From: Agrocybe praecox
Lineage: Eukaryota; Basidiomycota; Agaricomycetes; Agaricales; Agrocybaceae
Reading direction: 5' to 3'
Assembly: GCA_964017145.1 (NCBI GenBank)
Contig: CAXHKQ010000045.1
Location: 1-13,128, forward strand
Length of the DNA stretch: 13,128 bases
In this document: in pieces, positions 1 through 8,713 of the stretch
Position numbering within the stretch: the stretch's first letter is position 1
How the letters are laid out: each line of letters starts with the position of its first letter
Program-made: the position numbers and the translations under genes
The notes under the pieces: model-generated
Told to the model about the DNA's origin: nothing
Database searches by the model: none
The model's input: only the letters and a program-made list of their open reading frames with translations

Positions 1-240
1 CGTGCTCGGTGTACGCGCGTCCTCCGCGTACCTTTTCAAGCGTTGCGGAATTTCTCGCCAGCACGAAACTTCGGTCGGTTGGTTTGGTCGTTTGGATTGG
101 TGCTGCTAGAACACTCGGCGTCTTGGGAATTGGCAAGCGTGTCACACAGTCGTAGTCGTCCTCGTCGCGCAGACACATTCAATTAGATACGCGCGCGCGC
201 GCTCGCACAATGTTTCAGTTTATGAATCGAATTAATTATG
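1..240. other. Gene-free CpG-rich segment
   Basis: No reading frame here looks coding. The segment is rich in CpG and in short G/T and TCG runs (imperfect GGTT-like units at about 70-105, TCG units at about 150-170), and ends in a CG run and short AT-rich sequence. Such composition is common in insect promoter-proximal or 5' untranslated DNA, but no convincing TATA box, initiator or splice donor could be fixed. Its role is unknown. Confidence 0.4.
190..202. repeat. (CG)n dinucleotide run
   Basis: Thirteen bases of strictly alternating C and G. Alternating CG of this length is the classical sequence most prone to left-handed Z-DNA. Its survival also argues against heavy CpG methylation in this genome. 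Confidence 0.85.
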
Positions 241-840
241 TGCGAGTGCGCTCGCCGAGCACAGACAGCTTAACCGACAAATTGTTGAGCAAACAAATTC
301 ATCTGTGTGTGTGTCTGTGTCGTACTTGGTTCGTCGCAACTGAAATAGACTGGTTTTTATCGAACGATTGAACTGTGTCACCCACTTGCTGGTGGAGACT
401 CCGTCCGTCCGACGTCGCGTCGCGTCTCCCGACGAACGAACAATTTGCGTATGTGTCACGCGTTGCATGAATAAATCGTCATTAGAACTGACAGTCGCCA
501 GGCGCAATATAGCAGCGCCACTATGCAAGCAAGCGTACTGCACACAATTGACAAAATCTTCGATTGCAAAGTCGAAGGCTGCTGCCGCTGCCAGTGCTGC
601 TGATGTTGTGCAAGATTGTTTTGCAAGCGCACCATGTGTGTGTGTGTTTGTTGTGTGCGCTTGTCAACCGACATCAGCCGTCCGATGCCCGGGAGAATGT
701 GGAACACCACCAGTATAATGATGACGTGCGTTGACATTCGATTTATATTGATCGAAACAATAATGGCTTGGGAAATGCACAACTTTACATCCGTGCGGTT
801 ATGGTTGGGGGTCGTATATTCGATATACGTATACTAGGTT
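241..840. other. Gene-free segment with TG runs
   Basis: Short open frames exist on both strands (for example 368-718 on + and 456-782 on -), but they overlap each other, are low in complexity and match no family I recognise. TG runs lie at 304-320 and 635-648. I see no other supported feature. Confidence 0.5.
635..648. repeat. (TG)n microsatellite
   Basis: Seven TG units, followed by interrupted TG-rich sequence to about 658. It is one of many CA/TG runs in the window. Confidence 0.8.
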
Positions 841-1510
841 AATACCAATGATCATGCATCTTATTCATGAACATTTTAGGCTTGTTACTAAACAACTGTT
901 CAATAAATCCAATCCGAATTTCAGCTAATCGCTGAATATAGTACATCTCAGGCATCACTTTCGCCCTAATAATAATAATATAATCGGTCCTTCGAAGAAA
1001 ACCATGCATCGAGTCAAATTCGATGATTTTTTTAATTTAATGTCGGTTAGCTGTTGAGTATTTTAATCTTTGGATAAGTGAATATGACTACTTATGAGGA
1101 GAAACATATTCTCAATGAAATGAGGCTGTTATTGATATAAGTTACATAAAAATGCCATTGAACATTTTCACCTTTGGCCATAAAAACGCGTATCTTACGA
1201 TTACATGGTTTATTGATTTGTTGTCGGTTGAAATTCCTCTGAGACTTGACGTGAAACGAAATCATCATCACTACAGAAAAATAATTATATTTTTAGACAG
1301 ACGACGCAGAATGTAGTTTGAAGACACTAAACATGATACCATCCAGGAAAAAATTTAAGGCCCTTGTTGCGGATATTGAACATTTAATGGATTGCATATT
1401 GTTCCCAGATGTCCAAACTACAAAAAATGTGTACATTGTAGGCTACAACGAGCTGTAGTCTACCTAGAAGAATATGCACGGTCATAGGTCATAGGTATAA
1501 ACCTAGTAAG
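841..1510. other. Gene-free AT-rich spacer
   Basis: AT-rich, with stops in all frames and no long ORF. It holds a short AAT run near 968-981, a 9-base inverted pair TGTAGTTTG/CAAACTACA at 1312-1320 and 1414-1422, and a tandem GGTCATA pair near 1480-1493. No gene or RNA is recognisable. Confidence 0.5.
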
Positions 1511-1522
1511 CACACACACACA
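1511..1522. repeat. (CA)6 microsatellite
   Basis: Six CA units on the + strand. Confidence 0.8.
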
Positions 1523-2730
1523 ATTGACGATGTATGCGCACGCATTAATTTATATGTTGCGATGGCGTTTCGTGACCGCAACACAGCAGAGCCAACGCCA
1601 ACGCGTCTCGTTCGCACATCGACGCGTACGTGAATTATGACGAAAAAGCTATTGGCGCGCTTGTGAATGAATCGCCGTTCTGCGGTCACGCGGACGAACG
1701 CCAAGAGGCCGCCAATCCAATATGTGATCCCATTTCCTCTGCTCTGCTCACACACTTTGGTCGAGCTGATTTTACGTGATCAACATGTTATTTTCGTTTG
1801 GCACATGTGCCGAGACAGACGTCAAGATTTATTATCTGCAAAGGCTCGGGCTGAGACGCGGATATTAATGCTCGGACTCATTGCGATTAATCGAGTCGTA
1901 TGTGTGTGTTGAAACTCTGCACGCGTCGGCCAGACAATCGGAGACAGCGGCAGATAAGCACCTCGTCTCTGGTTTGGAATTTATGCTTCGCACATGCTAG
2001 GCGGTAATTAGAATCAATTTTCGGATTAGCCATGTAAACCCATAAACACATCCGCGGGACGATTCCACACATTTTCGTTGGCTCTATCGTATATGATACT
2101 GTGAGGAATATCTCGGAATATGGAATCGACGATTTCCATTCATGCGCATCATCGTGACCCGCATCACAATGGCCATAAACATATAACACAATACACACGC
2201 CTATCCTATAATATGTGTACACAATATCAATCTGCATGCGCTGTGTATCGTCCTAAACATATACACACAGAAGGTTTTCTCCGTGACCATGTGTATGTGT
2301 GTGTTTTACGGTGTTTTTACGGCTTTCGAACAGCAGCCGGAATCTACACACACAGACGCACACAAAAGGTGAATGGTGAAAAGTGCGGAAATGTTTGTGG
2401 TTATAAGCCTATTAGATGTATCCATCATCATGCGCGCACACGAACAGTATGCGTGTGTGCGTGTCGTATATTGTTATTCATTCGATGATCGGTCGGTCGT
2501 TGGTCGGTCACCCCCGCTCGCATCCGATATATTTTATGTGCCAAAGGTGCGCAGCAGAATTTTCCTCCGATATGTCTGCTCTGGAACTGGAGAGCGCACG
2601 TGCGTCGGATTGGCAGAATTACACGCTTGCGATGATGTGGAAAAACCCAAACACGGGACATATTCTGCTCACATCACCAATTATACCATTCTTGGTCCAT
2701 TGAACAGGAGGGGGTTGTGTGATTCCGAAC
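1523..2730. other. Gene-free mixed spacer
   Basis: Short overlapping open frames on both strands look accidental and run through CA/TG-rich sequence. An inverted pair CGTGACCGCA/TGCGGTCACG lies at 1571-1580 and 1681-1690. CA-rich stretches occur near 2341-2365 and GGTC-type repeats near 2490-2510. No domain, splice signal set or RNA gene is recognisable. Confidence 0.5.
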
Positions 2731-2731
2731 T

Positions 2732-2805
2732 TATCGATAAAATCCATTAAACAAGTAGTGATGCAATAGTTATAAATTCTAAGCTTACAGTGGTTATTAT
2801 CGATA
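2732..2805. promoter_or_regulatory. Two DRE-type TATCGATA sites
   Basis: Perfect TATCGATA palindromes lie at 2732-2739 and 2798-2805, 66 bases apart. In Drosophila this 8-mer is the DNA replication-related element bound by DREF. It is common in housekeeping core promoters, and its CGATA core is also read by BEAF-32 at domain boundaries. The surrounding DNA is AT-rich and no transcript start or gene is visible next to it. Function as a promoter or boundary is inference; two 8-base matches can occur by chance. Confidence 0.35.
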
Positions 2806-3246
2806 CGTTACTTTTGGGTAATATTAGTAAATTCACAGGAAGAGTGTAACTTTCGATCGACACAAATTCGAACCCGATATCTTCCATAGATTTTGTGTAA
2901 TATGACTAAAAATCCCTATTATTATCAGCTTGCACTTCTCTGAACATAAATCAATGAAACAGGGTGAATTGATCGCATTGTAACCAATTAAACCAGATTA
3001 CATAATTTGATTCACTATAATTTCAACCCGTCCAGTTTCCATATTTCGATTTATCGAACAGCCTCATGCCAAACTACTACTGCCTCTTCAACGGAGAACA
3101 CACTCCGCCCAGATGTTCCGGCGACATGTGAACGAAAGCATATGTTCCGCATATTTATGCGCCCATCGGGAGAGTTTGAAAGCGCCATATACTCACACGT
3201 TTAGACTCACACAATGCGATCGTGTAGCGCCGTCATTGCTGACCAG
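2806..3246. other. Gene-free AT-rich spacer
   Basis: No gene, RNA or notable repeat is visible. Open frames of about 65 codons near 3007-3304 overlap and look accidental. Confidence 0.5.
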
Positions 3247-3276
3247 CACGCACACACGCACACACACATTCACACA
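3247..3276. repeat. Interrupted CA microsatellite
   Basis: CA units interrupted by CG and TT. The run is mirrored by a TG run about 340 bases downstream. Confidence 0.8.
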
Positions 3277-3614
3277 TGTACGCTTCCATGCTCTACCCTG
3301 CTGAGCATATGTGTGAATGCATTTTATGAACTCGCCCACACAATCGCTTGCACTCTCGTTTATGATCCCTTCGCGCTGTCGTCTTCTTCGTGCGTGTCGA
3401 TTCTTCGTATGTTGTATGACATTCGACTCGACCGACTCGAGCGCCATGAACTTGAACTTGAGATCGTCGTTGCGCATCAGCCAAACACTTTCTTCATAAA
3501 CCACCGCATCTCGCCGTACACCGTCCAAGTGGTCTATCGCGTTGCGTGTGGATTGATTTGTTGCTTCCTGTTCTTAATCTGCCATTCATTCGGCAACGGT
3601 CTTGGTTGCGTTCT
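3277..3614. other. Gene-free segment with a short coding-like stretch
   Basis: Both strands are open for about 110-137 codons around 3193-3627, mostly because the CA/TG sequence lacks stops. On the minus strand, 16 codons within about 3415-3465 read D-L-K-F-K-F-M-A-L-E-S-V-E-S-N-V, and 14 of them end in G or C, as is typical of mosquito exons. However, no splice acceptor with a polypyrimidine tract and no recognisable domain flank it. It is not called as a gene. Confidence 0.35.
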
Positions 3615-3640
3615 CGTGTGTGTGTGAGTGTGTGCGTGTG
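3615..3640. repeat. Interrupted TG microsatellite
   Basis: TG units with one GAG and one CG interruption. Confidence 0.8.
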
Positions 3641-3796
3641 CAACCGACACGACTCTCGGTCGCGCGTGTTCCACTTGATCATGCGTGAGAGTGTTTGGCA
3701 GCATCGGTGCGTGTGTCAGACGCAAAAAAAATCGCTGAAACGAACTGATTGTATGTATAAATAAACCCAGTCATTGCGACGACGCGACACCGACAT

Positions 3797-3815
3797 GGCT
3801 TGGCTTGGCTTGGCT
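3797..3815. repeat. GGCTT pentamer array
   Basis: Three GGCTT units and a partial fourth (GGCT) in perfect tandem. It is probably simple replication slippage. Confidence 0.8.
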
Positions 3816-3954
3816 CCGCATCGTGCATTTATTAGACTATGTCCAATTACTCGCTCCACAAATATGCGTTTTGCGATACTGCGCCGGGCGTTGTCGCAAT
3901 CTGGCATTTATGTGTAGTACTACTCCGATTAGCTGACTTAAACAATGCCGAACA

Positions 3955-4262
3955 AGCAATTTTTGTTCGAATGACGAGGATTTGTGGAAAATTTCATTAT
4001 CTTCCATGTTAGTATTCACAAATTGTTCTAGGTCAATCCAGTGAAAAGTTTTAAGCTCTATGCCAAACACGAAATCCATAAATGTTGTATGGGGAGTGAA
4101 ATCAGATACTTTTCCCATACAAAAAATTACGATTTCGTCCTCGTTATGAAGGACATAACTGTTCACTGGACTGACTTAGAACAATGTGTGAATATTCAAT
4201 GGAACGAGAATGAAATTGTCTACAATTTCTAGTCATTCGAAAAAATTAAAACAAATTGCTAG
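3955..4262. repeat. Inner foldback arms with central hairpin
   Basis: The best conserved block pairs 4014-4050 with 4157-4193 (33 of 37 bases complementary). The pairing continues, with gaps, outward to AGCAATT-type sequence at both ends. It continues inward to a central stem, 4085-4095 with 4112-4122 (TTGTATGGG type), that closes a 16-base loop. A transcript from either strand would fold into a long imperfect hairpin. Both arms also carry mirrored open frames sharing H-W-x-D-L-E-Q-x-V-N, read outward on opposite strands. Confidence 0.7.
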
Positions 4263-4270
4263 CATGCTCT

Positions 4271-4293
4271 TTGATTGATTGATTGATTGATTT
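4271..4293. repeat. (GATT)5 tetranucleotide run
   Basis: Five tandem GATT units just right of the inner foldback arm, leading into AT-rich sequence. Confidence 0.85.
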
Positions 4294-4430
4294 ATATATT
4301 ATGCATACATAACAATACATACTAGTTTGTATGTTCTTTCGTTCTATGATTTCTCTATATAAAAACGGAGCGACCATGTTTAGGGCGTAGTCAGATTTAG
4401 ATGAGACATTTTTCGAGCGATTTATCGTGT

Positions 4431-4446
4431 AAATAAATAAATAAAT
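4431..4446. repeat. (AAAT)4 tetranucleotide run
   Basis: Four AAAT units within the right interior of the foldback element. Confidence 0.8.
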
Positions 4447-4590
4447 CATTGGAATGATCAGATTATCATAGCTTTTCCTCCAAAATGGTCGCAAACTGGA
4501 AAAAACGTTTTTTTTCATTGTTTGAGTAAACTAATTGGGGTAGTATTATATACCGAGTATTTACAGGGATGCTATATCATATCATACCAA

Positions 4591-4616
4591 ACACACACAC
4601 ACACACACACACACAC
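4591..4616. repeat. (AC)13 microsatellite
   Basis: Thirteen uninterrupted AC units, the longest pure dinucleotide tract in the window. It begins about 38 bases beyond the right end of the foldback element and is likely to vary in length between individuals. Confidence 0.9.
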
Positions 4617-4673
4617 TTCTCGCATACGCAAATCACTTGATAAACAGGCCGGCTGCGACTCTGCTCGAGCTCG

Positions 4674-4681
4674 TATAAATA
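4674..4681 (+). promoter_or_regulatory. TATA-like box
   Basis: TATAAATA lies directly after a GC-rich CTCGAGCTCG sequence. A CRE-like TGACGTC lies at 4731-4737 and NRF1-like TGCGCA words nearby. The expected start region, 25-32 bases downstream (about 4703), lacks a clear insect initiator (TCAGT type). No gene follows, so this is only a candidate promoter. Confidence 0.25.
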
Positions 4682-4703
4682 TACACTGCACGATTGAGTT
4701 CTT

Positions 4704-4731
4704 ATGCGCACAAGTGCGCGTGAGTGCGCAT
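4704..4731. repeat. Hairpin-forming inverted repeat
   Basis: ATGCGCAC at 4704-4711 pairs perfectly with GTGCGCAT at 4724-4731 around a 12-base loop. It is the first of three strong hairpins within 300 bases. Confidence 0.65.
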
Positions 4732-4917
4732 GACGTCGGGAATTATTTCTGTGCTCCGCGTGTCCGCGTGTCGTCCGTCCGTCCGCGCATGTCGGGAACA
4801 CTCGCACATTGCGTGCCTGCGCTTGCGCTTCTAATGTTGCGCACTAGTGCATCGAGCCATCGTCGCCGTTGCCTTCACTGCACCGCGACGATGATGAGAT
4901 GAATAATTATGTAAGCA

Positions 4918-4945
4918 CGAGACGAGTGCGCATACGCACGTCTCG
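4918..4945. repeat. Hairpin-forming inverted repeat
   Basis: CGAGACG (4918-4924) pairs with CGTCTCG (4939-4945). After a two-base AG bulge, TGCG (4927-4930) pairs with CGCA (4935-4938) around a CATA loop. This gives 11 base pairs in all. Confidence 0.7.
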
Positions 4946-4965
4946 CACGCACAAGCGAGTAGTAA

Positions 4966-4995
4966 GTGTGCGTGTAGTGCGTACTACACGCAAAC
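4966..4995. repeat. Hairpin-forming inverted repeat
   Basis: TGCGTGTAGT (4969-4978) pairs perfectly with ACTACACGCA (4983-4992) around a GCGT loop. Two further pairs follow beyond one mismatch. It is the strongest short hairpin in the window. No U-run follows it and no RNA polymerase III signals were seen. Confidence 0.75.
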
Positions 4996-5300
4996 GCACG
5001 CCTGTGTGATGGATGGACATGTGTGGATGAGGAGTGGAGGATAGTTCAAAGAATGCGAGTGTGTAGTTTGTGTGTATAATATAGTGTGTCCACCACCTCG
5101 CGCATCTTTCGTTGCTCTCGAGCACACACTTAACTCAAGCCGTTGTGGACTATATATATACACTAGGCACACACCACACACTGGCACTCATGTTTACACA
5201 ATAATAACTCGCCTGACTGCGCAATCATTTATCAGTTCAAGCACGCGAGCGCACGCTGCTGGTGTGATGTTTGCGTGCACAAAGTAGTTGCTCGCGTTTT
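4996..5300. other. Gene-free segment
   Basis: It contains short GTG-rich and TATA-rich runs (5153-5162) but no supported gene. Overlapping short frames on both strands look accidental. Confidence 0.5.
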
Positions 5301-5353
5301 ACACAAAACACACACGCACACACACACAATCGTCATCGTCGTCGTCGTCGTCG
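5301..5353. repeat. Compound microsatellite, CA then GTC
   Basis: An interrupted CA run to about 5328 passes into CGTCAT and then a GTC trinucleotide run ending at 5353. Confidence 0.85.
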
Positions 5354-5390
5354 GGTGTGTTGTCGGCGGCATGCGTCGATGCGCACATTC

Positions 5391-5400
5391 TCTCGCGAGA
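5391..5400. promoter_or_regulatory. TCTCGCGAGA palindrome
   Basis: A perfect 10-base palindrome followed at once by CTCGCG. In vertebrates TCTCGCGAGA is a known core-promoter motif bound by the BEN-domain protein BANP. Whether insects use it is not established here, and a 10-base palindrome alone is not rare. No gene adjoins it. Confidence 0.25.
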
Positions 5401-5444
5401 CTCGCGGGCGCGTGCGCAGAGTGTTTAACACACTCGAGCAGCGC

Positions 5445-5457
5445 GTGTGTGTGTGTA
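5445..5457. repeat. Short TG run
   Basis: About six TG units bordered by CGCG on the left and TATAC on the right. Confidence 0.75.
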
Positions 5458-5460
5458 TAC

Positions 5461-6210
5461 TTAGATAAATCCGATGCAAAATAAACAACGCGCGCGATGC
5501 TGTGACGAGGAGTGTTCGTGTTCGTCACGCTGGCAGGCGCGCTTGCGTCTATGGTTTTTGTGTGCGCTGTTATGTGACATATTCTCAACGCATCATCAAG
5601 CGAATCCCGCAGGGACTTTTGTGGAGAAAAGCGTGCATGCGGAATGCACTTTGTGGCGGTTGGACGGCGCGTGCCAAATTCACGAGCACGCGTGGCGCAC
5701 TAATTGTGAACAAGAGGCGTGAGCGCCAGCGTTCAAACGGCGTGCGTGTGTGGGTTTTAGTATGAGGCTGTTTTGGGTGTCTCGTCAATCGTCTCGCGCG
5801 CGTGTCTGCGATGGCATTTTCTGTCTGTGTGTTTGTCTGTGCGTGCGGACGTGTGTATTTTCTTGCGTATATGCTAAATTTCAACATTTTCCACACACGC
5901 ACACGCACACACCGCACACTTTATTATCCAAACACTGTGTCGGATTGTCTGAAATTCAATATGCGCTGAACGGACAAAAACACACATTCACTCATGCAAA
6001 CACGCCCGTGTGAGACACTAACAAGCTGTTTACGTTTGTGCGATTGCGTGTGAACGGTTGGCGTGCGCCGCAGCCGCCGCCGACGCCGCTTCACATTTGG
6101 CGCTTACGAAATTGCGAGCAGCCGAACAGCCACAGACGACGACGGAGTCAAGTGGCAAACAGTAAATGTCTCGGAATTCTTGCGATATTGAGTAATAATG
6201 TAATCCCAAT
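5461..6210. other. Gene-free CpG-rich spacer
   Basis: Frames open on + (5474-5722, 5502-5765, 5750-6013) and - (5585-5917) overlap and are arginine-, cysteine- or threonine/histidine-rich because of GC and CA/TG content. None shows a domain or start context. TG-rich sequence lies near 5821-5857 and CA-rich sequence at 5891-5919. Confidence 0.5.
5891..5919. repeat. Interrupted CA microsatellite
   Basis: CA units with CG interruptions. Confidence 0.75.
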
Positions 6211-6231
6211 GGCAGTTGGCAGTTGGCAGTT
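6211..6231. repeat. GGCAGTT heptamer, three tandem copies
   Basis: Three perfect, contiguous copies of a 7-base unit. Probably a small slippage product. Confidence 0.85.
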
Positions 6232-6511
6232 GTACCTTGGCAGCAGGGCGGTATCAACGATCACCAGGGGATAATGTTCAACCATTCTTCGGAATAAATA
6301 TGTTCTCTTATGATTGATTCATTCAAATGTTTTTAAATGTCAAAGAAATCGCTCTTTAGAGAGTGTGCCCCTTCAAACGTACAGACGATACATTTGTTAA
6401 ACAAATATAGAAGGAATGGCCCGAATGGGACGAAGTAATTGTCAGCTTAACCTGTAGGGAAATATACGAACATAATTTTCATCGACATACTTTTGTAAAA
6501 CAAGACGCATG

Positions 6512-6721
6512 CTCCTTCAATCGGACACATTGCACATTTTCATACATGCTTCATACATGCATTTGTTCATCTCGGAAACCAATCATAACTTTTCAAGAAT
6601 AATTTCTACAAAAAACGTTGTTCTTCAAACTTGAAGAACGATACATATTCTATTTGTTCTCAAAATAATATGTTGAATATCGTGTTACGCAGGCTTTTGA
6701 AAATGTTTCCGATTGAAGAGG
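6512..6721. repeat. Small decayed foldback
   Basis: The outer arms, 6512-6531 and 6702-6721, match at 17 of 20 positions as inverted repeats. Near their centre lies a tight palindrome, 6620-6639 (GTTCTTCAA, AC, TTGAAGAAC). The two centres differ by about 13 bases. Such a layout fits an old MITE-like or foldback remnant. Intermediate pairing is weak and no target duplication was identified. Confidence 0.4.
6620..6639. repeat. 20-bp near-perfect palindrome
   Basis: Nine perfectly paired bases on each side of a two-base centre. It superficially resembles a heat-shock element, but its TTC and GAA words lack the required two-base spacing. Confidence 0.75.
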
Positions 6722-7180
6722 CTCACATTTTGAAATGACGAAAAGTCATGCCTCCGGTTTGTCGTATTTAGCAGAGTTCCTTTAGTTGATATACATGAAA
6801 ACAAACCCAAATGATTTTAGTTTTTGAACAGGGTAATTTACTAAAGATTTCAATTGAAGGGGATTGTACTCTAGTAGAACATTATTCGCCGTTTAAAACT
6901 TAAAGCAGTTAAACACTTTTACGTGAATATATGCGAATCGTCTTCAACGATCTTGAAAGTACGACTACATTTCCAAAACGTCACTGCCTCACACGTTCAG
7001 CATTCTGCAGCGAGCAAAACGAAGACGAAGTCCCATAAACGAAAAAACGAATTCCAATTTAATGTCAGCTGGTGTTCGCGCATTTTCGATTCACCCGATT
7101 GCATTTGCGCCAGTCGCATTTTGTATTTAATACTTCTGCATTTCACGCGGCGCAAATGAAATGTTATTAAGACATAATAG

Positions 7181-7536
7181 ACCGGTGTTGTCGTGTGTGC
7201 GTATGCCCGTGTATACGTGAGCCCGTGTATGTTATATACTGTGTTCCGCGGTTAATTACCACTATAACACGATGTCGGGCCTGGGTTCGTCGCGTTCGTC
7301 GGCATGTACCCGTCCGGTCTCGTGGTCGTCGACGTGTTCATTAAATATGCGGGTATTTATATTGTTTAATGCGTTCTTCATTTGTGCGGTGCGGCAAACG
7401 GTTCGCTATAAACAACAAATTTACGCGCCACTGTCGGGCATTAAAAAAACTAATCGAAAACATCATAACAAATGTTGTGCGTGCGCCGTTCACATGCGCG
7501 TTGCATGGCGCAATCGCGTCGCTGGGGTTTTATACC
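7181..7536. other. Gene-free segment
   Basis: It holds a direct repeat GCCCGTGTAT at 7205-7214 and 7221-7230. A frame of 143 codons opens at 7272 but runs through the TG microsatellite and matches nothing recognisable; a second + frame overlaps it. Confidence 0.45.
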
Positions 7537-7561
7537 TGTGTGCGTGTGTGTGTGTGTGTGT
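7537..7561. repeat. TG microsatellite
   Basis: TG units with one CG interruption. Confidence 0.85.
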
Positions 7562-8410
7562 AATCCAAACATATCGGTCTTGCGGCTACCCGCACACACT
7601 TTATTGTCGAATGCAAATGTGGCGTGTTATTTGGGTATCGATTGTTTTTCGATCGGCGATCGATGCGGCGATCAACGATATCGGACACACGACACGAGTG
7701 TGAATACTCAAACAGCAGAGTACACGCGATCACGCTGAGAAGCGATTCTCAGTCGATCGGCGATCGTGCGATCGAGGCGGTCGGCAAACGATAAAAGTCA
7801 ATTAAGTTCGGCTTGCCGTCGAGCGACCGTATGTCTACGTCTGTCACCGAGTCCGATGTTTATGGTCACCCGATGGGGGGGCCGGCCGCGGTGTTTGTTT
7901 ACTTAATTCATTCGAAAATCAAAGGTTTGTTCGTCGTGCGTTGTTCGTATAGCTAGAACCGACGATAGGGCGATAATTGCATTTATTAAAAACGCCATGT
8001 TTATCGCTGTCGATGGAACAGTCGAGCAAGCATAAAAACGCACACTGATTCGCCAACAAATTGCCACCGAACGGCGTTTTGCCAACCCGACGATAAAACC
8101 AGGCTAGCGCGAGTCGCGCGTTCGCAGAAAGCGTTTACGTTCGCATATAAACACGATGGTTTTTGCTTATTTTTGCCGATGGCGTGTGAGTATTATTTTC
8201 GCGATCGCAGATCGTATGTTTGTTTTGATAATGAGCAGTGCGGACTTTGTGCGAGGATCGCGCGATGTGGCTCGCCACTTGTGCGCCTTTGCTGCGCACA
8301 AATTCTAGGTTATTATTACGAACGAATGCATATAAATTGAGATCGTTTCGGGGAAACACTAAACCTTCAGCTCCAGCCAGTAGTCGACACAATTTATACT
8401 CGATCATGAT

Positions 8411-8429
8411 GATCATCATCATCATCATC
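8411..8429. repeat. ATC trinucleotide run
   Basis: About six ATC units preceded by ATGATGATC-type sequence. Confidence 0.85.
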
Positions 8430-8713
8430 TTGAAACAATTTACGAGTGGTCCGTCATCGTCTCGTTGGGGTTTTTCTGTCCTACCAATTGATTCCATTCA
8501 CAAGCACGAACGCTTCCTTGCGCGCGTCTCAATTAAACTCATAAAATGCCGCAACATAGCAGAGTAGTTCATGAAGTAGACATCGCAGTTACACAGAACT
8601 TGGTGAGTAATTCCGCCACCCGTCCATCAATTGCATTGCACACACTCACATTGAATGGGGCGCTCGGCGCGACGTCGGGCGGCAAGTTGGCGGCAGAATA
8701 AAACACACTAGCG

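Larger units (their letters stand above)
3911..4553. mobile_element. Foldback / MITE-like element with nested inverted repeats
   Basis: The outer ends, 3911-3947 and 4517-4553, are inverted repeats of about 37 bp. About 28 of 37 positions match, and most differences are transitions. Inside, a second and stronger pair of arms (about 3955-4095 and 4112-4262) folds around a central hairpin. The right interior (4263-4516) carries simple repeats and has no partner on the left, so the element is asymmetric. No transposase frame is present, so it would be non-autonomous. The exact ends are uncertain: a TA dinucleotide lies just inside both ends (3915-3916 and 4548-4549), which would fit a TA-target family, but the terminal bases do not match cleanly. 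It could instead be an inner foldback inserted into an older one. Confidence 0.6.
6232..7180. other. Gene-free AT-rich spacer
   Basis: No coding frame is convincing. The frame at 6923-7159 (78 codons) has no recognisable motif. The only structure seen is the small foldback at 6512-6721 and a tandem pair of CATACATGC near 6541-6560. Confidence 0.5.

Noticed and set aside
1..240. First exon or 5' untranslated region of a gene
   Set aside because: Composition fits, but no transcript start, splice donor or start codon with coding sequence could be supported.
2861..2940. tRNA-like B-box (GGTTCGAAT on the minus strand)
   Set aside because: The flanking bases cannot form a T-arm stem, and no A-box or acceptor stem could be found.
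3214..3627. 137-codon open frame on +
   Set aside because: It spans a CA repeat, overlaps a long open frame on the minus strand, and shows no domain or splice context.
4591..4616. CRISPR or satellite array
   Set aside because: It is a simple AC dinucleotide tract with no spacer structure and no longer repeat unit.
6620..6639. Heat-shock element
   Set aside because: TTC and GAA words are present but not in the alternating spacing with two-base gaps that the element needs.
7272..7703. 143-codon open frame on +, the longest in the window
   Set aside because: It runs through the TG microsatellite (a C-V-C-V-C-V stretch), overlaps another + frame and resembles no family.
8146..8151. TATA box (TATAAA)
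   Set aside because: No initiator or gene follows at the expected distance, and such words are common in AT-rich insect DNA.
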